Below are positions 62,083 through 64,000 of a DNA stretch of 64,000 nucleotides, in pieces. Location of the stretch: contig NZ_CP009228.1 in NCBI RefSeq assembly GCF_000755145.1, positions 865,827-929,826 of the forward strand. The letters run 5' to 3'. This stretch comes from Treponema putidum. GTDB taxonomy: Bacteria; Spirochaetota; Spirochaetia; Treponematales; Treponemataceae. Numbering within the stretch: position 1 is the first letter of the stretch; each line of letters starts with the position of its first letter. Made by a program: the position numbers and the translations under genes. The notes under the pieces are model-generated. The model had not been told where the DNA came from. It saw only the letters and a program-made list of their open reading frames with translations, and did not search any database.

Positions 62083-63234
62083 TTATGTAAACTGCTCTTT
62101 GCAAAGGCTTTTGAAAAGCTCCTGTTTTTTTGCGGAGGGCTCTTCATCTATGGCCTTTTCAAAAAGCATAAAGTTTTCAAAGATGACATCTTCGTCTTCA
62201 ATGTTCTTTTTTAATATATGAATTTGCTCCTCCTCTTTTAATTCGGCTGCAACGGCCTCTTGATGCAGGTTTAAAAGATAGGGAAACTTTTGCTGTAAGA
62301 GGCTCATAGGGCTTTGAATTAGGGTAGAACCTGTAAGCTTTATTTCTAAAAAATCGTCCTTGTAGGCATCGAATTTATCCGTATTAAAAAAATCAAAAAA
62401 ACTTCCCTCTAAACGGCTCATTTTACGCAATGGAATAATCGGAATTTTTTCTACCCGAACAGGAAACCCTTGAGTTTTGCAGTCTATGTCGACGGATAGA
62501 ACAACCTTTTCTGTTGAACATTCATCGAATGCGTATGTGAGGGGTGCACCGGAATAGTACATTCTGCCGGTAATTTTTTGCATTTTGTGTAAGTGCCCTA
62601 TAGCCGTATAGGTAAAAAAATCGAAGAGAGCGGGCGAAACATATTCTGCAGTGCCTAAAAAAGACCTTTCAGATGAGGAACTTTCTCCGTTTAGGGTAAA
62701 AAGATGAGCAACCAAAACCGACGGAATCGAAGGATCCACAGCTTCTTTTAAACGGCGGGAGGCTTCTTGGGCCATTTCTGATTGAGATGTCAATTTTAAT
62801 TCCGAATTTTCTTTGGAAAATGAGCTTAAATGCAAAAAAGGCATCAAAAAAAATTGAACTTTTTCTCCATTTTGTGCTATAATGATGGGCGAGCATAATT
62901 TGCCGATGTCTGCAGCAATGTGGATATTACCGGAACTTAAAATTTTAGAGCCGAAGGCTAATCTTTCGGCAGAGTCATGGTTTCCGGGTATGATAAACAC
63001 GGTCGTATCGGGACAATCCTGATGGACGGCAGATAAAAATGAATCGAAGAGAGCTACATATTCTGCAGGAGGAATAGAACGGTCGTAGATATCTCCCGCA
63101 ATAATAAGGGCTGCATAATCATCTTTTAAAAGAATTTTATGAATATCATCGAGCATTTTTTTTTGCCTTTCATATTGCGATGTTTCGTACAAGTTTTTAC
63201 CTAAATGCAAATCGGCTGTATGCAAAATTTTCAT
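62083..63234 (-). CDS. sbcD: SbcD exonuclease subunit (Mre11-like)
   Basis: 383 residues. The metallophosphoesterase motifs are HTADLHLGK (residues 5-13), AGDIYDR (near 47-53), IPGNHDSAERL (near 82-92) and, later, VLVAHLFTLNG and AIGHLHKMQ. It has the family's C-terminal cap (about 260-380). It cuts DNA ends and hairpins with SbcC. The ATG (63232-63234) has no ribosome site; TACACT (63241-63246) ends 6 nt before it, with TTTACA 17 bp further up, so the transcript looks leaderless. Confidence 0.95.
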   Translation of the reverse strand: MKILHTADLHLGKNLYETSQYERQKKMLDDIHKILLKDDYAALIIAGDIYDRSIPPAEYVALFDSFLSAVHQDCPDTTVFIIPGNHDSAERLAFGSKILSSGNIHIAADIGKLCSPIIIAQNGEKVQFFLMPFLHLSSFSKENSELKLTSQSEMAQEASRRLKEAVDPSIPSVLVAHLFTLNGESSSSERSFLGTAEYVSPALFDFFTYTAIGHLHKMQKITGRMYYSGAPLTYAFDECSTEKVVLSVDIDCKTQGFPVRVEKIPIIPLRKMSRLEGSFFDFFNTDKFDAYKDDFLEIKLTGSTLIQSPMSLLQQKFPYLLNLHQEAVAAELKEEEQIHILKKNIEDEDVIFENFMLFEKAIDEEPSAKKQELFKSLCKEQFT

Positions 63235-63240
63235 ACATCT

Positions 63241-63269
63241 AGTGTATGGGTATTTAAGGATTATGTAAA
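63241..63269 (-). promoter_or_regulatory. sbcD promoter TTTACA-N17-TACACT, leaderless geometry
   Basis: On the minus strand TTTACA (63264-63269) and TACACT (63241-63246), 17 bp apart. Only ACATCT (plus strand 63235-63240) separates the -10 box from the start codon. Confidence 0.6.
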
Positions 63270-63279
63270 GGACATTGGA

Positions 63280-64000
63280 ATGAAAAATTACATAAAAATC
63301 ATTTTTTCTTTATGCGGTATTGCTTTGGCCTTAGGTATCGGCGGGGCGGCTTTTTTTATTGCTGCAAAGCCTTCGTCCGATTTTCAGCTTAAGACGGATT
63401 ATCTGCTTGAGTACAGGTTTTATCTTGTAAGTTTAAAGGCGGATATGTACAGGACTGCAAGCAAGGATGGGGAATTTTCGGTTCAAAATCTTAAAGCAAG
63501 GATAAAAGAAACTATTAATTCTTTTGAAAATTTAAAAAAACTTTCAGCTGCCGACAAAAACGATTCCGGCTTAAACTTTGCATATAATGATTATGAGAAC
63601 TCAAATAATAAGCTGTTTAAAAGTATAGAGGCTTGGAGGCAGGAGTTTGAGCTTACGGGAGATTCTTCAGCAAAAACTTTTTTGCCTGTGCTAAAAGAAT
63701 TCGATTCCGTACAAAACAGTTTTGAAAGGCTTAAAGATGAATACAAGGACGGATTTATAAAGCAGGAAAAAAGATCGAAAACTCTTGCCGTCTTATTGAT
63801 TGTTTTAGCCTGGGTTATAGGCGTGTTTTTAACATGGCTTCTTTCTTCGATTATATATAAAATTTATATAGAAAGAGAAAGGGCAAAAAAAGCAAAACTT
63901 AGACTTCATGCAGGGCCTAAAACCGAAGTGCATGAGGTACAAAGGCCTTCTTTTGATAGAACTGAAGACAAAACATTGTCTGCACAAAGTTCCGCTTCGG
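63280..64000 (+). CDS. Two-TM membrane protein with periplasmic helical domain, truncated by the window edge
   Basis: At least 240 residues from ATG 63280 (AAAGGA upstream), still open at the window's end. TM1 (about 5-28) is followed by an all-helical extracytoplasmic region of about 140 residues (LKARIKETINSFENLKKLSA; NNKLFKSIEAWRQEFELTG) and TM2 (about 168-192, TLAVLLIVLAWVIGVFLTWL), then a basic linker. This resembles the four-helix sensor topology of chemoreceptors and related kinases, but no HAMP is visible in what remains, so the output domain is unknown. It diverges from sbcD with only 45 nt between starts. Confidence 0.7.
   Translation, partial: MKNYIKIIFSLCGIALALGIGGAAFFIAAKPSSDFQLKTDYLLEYRFYLVSLKADMYRTASKDGEFSVQNLKARIKETINSFENLKKLSAADKNDSGLNFAYNDYENSNNKLFKSIEAWRQEFELTGDSSAKTFLPVLKEFDSVQNSFERLKDEYKDGFIKQEKRSKTLAVLLIVLAWVIGVFLTWLLSSIIYKIYIERERAKKAKLRLHAGPKTEVHEVQRPSFDRTEDKTLSAQSSAS

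Noticed and set aside
1-64000. tRNA or rRNA genes, insertion sequences, prophage
   Set aside because: By-eye search of both strands found no T-loop plus acceptor-stem pattern, no rRNA-like stretch, and no transposase, integrase or phage structural protein.

Overview
The window most resembles the chromosome of a host-associated anaerobic spirochaete of the genus Treponema, close to the oral species T. denticola. This rests on recognised gene content and AT-rich composition, not on a database search. The telling features are glycine reductase genes (grdC, grdD), two genes that need UGA read as selenocysteine (a thioredoxin with a W-U-P-G-C active site and a short CxxU protein), a fused pyrBI, three large Cache/HAMP chemoreceptors and a heterodimeric ABC exporter. 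I see no rRNA, tRNA, CRISPR array, transposase or phage module.

Layout. 1-5 kb: end of a small HTH protein gene, a possible leaderless ORF carrying a C10 tract, an 843-residue membrane protein with a glycine-zipper tail, an HTH remnant, and a metallopeptidase-like membrane protein. 5-8 kb (minus): ychF and sppA. 8-13.7 kb (plus): a corrinoid methyl-transfer operon with three UroD-fold proteins, an Fe-S/ASKHA activator and a corrinoid protein. 13.8-19 kb: PRPP synthetase and a two-gene ABC exporter. 19-22.5 kb: chemoreceptor and metallo-beta-lactamase-fold protein. 22.7-25.8 kb: nagB, an AI-2E/PerM-type permease and nrdB in one overlapping operon. 26-29.7 kb (minus): MATE exporter with a TetR-type operator, a frameshifted tetR, and gltS. 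29.7-34.3 kb: two more chemoreceptors. 34.3-36 kb: deoD, a NifU-like protein and a VapBC-type pair. 36-41 kb: an RND/MMPL transporter, a LolA-like protein and an outer-membrane-type protein. 41-42 kb: about 29 copies of an 8-bp repeat between a promoter and a terminator. 42-46.6 kb: a c-di-GMP phosphodiesterase, and pyrBI behind an attenuator. 46.6-51.7 kb: cystine transporter plus CxxU selenoprotein, grdC-grdD, and Sec-thioredoxin. 51.7-57.3 kb: a sugar-type ABC importer. 57.3-64 kb: RNase Y, sbcD with a frameshifted sbcC, and the start of a two-TM protein.

Three patterns cut across genes. (1) At four places a -10 hexamer is followed by exactly 6 nt and then ATG, with no Shine-Dalgarno sequence, which suggests leaderless mRNAs. 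(2) Four genes are broken by one-base length changes in A/T runs (a small ORF at 8175, tetR, an outer-membrane-type protein and sbcC). Each becomes a full-length reading frame when one base is added or removed, so either these runs slip in the population or the assembly has homopolymer errors. (3) Selenium and sulfur genes cluster at 46.6-51.7 kb: cystine uptake, a CxxU protein, acetyl-phosphate-forming glycine reductase subunits and Sec-thioredoxin fit Stickland-type amino-acid fermentation. The other Grd subunits are not in the window.
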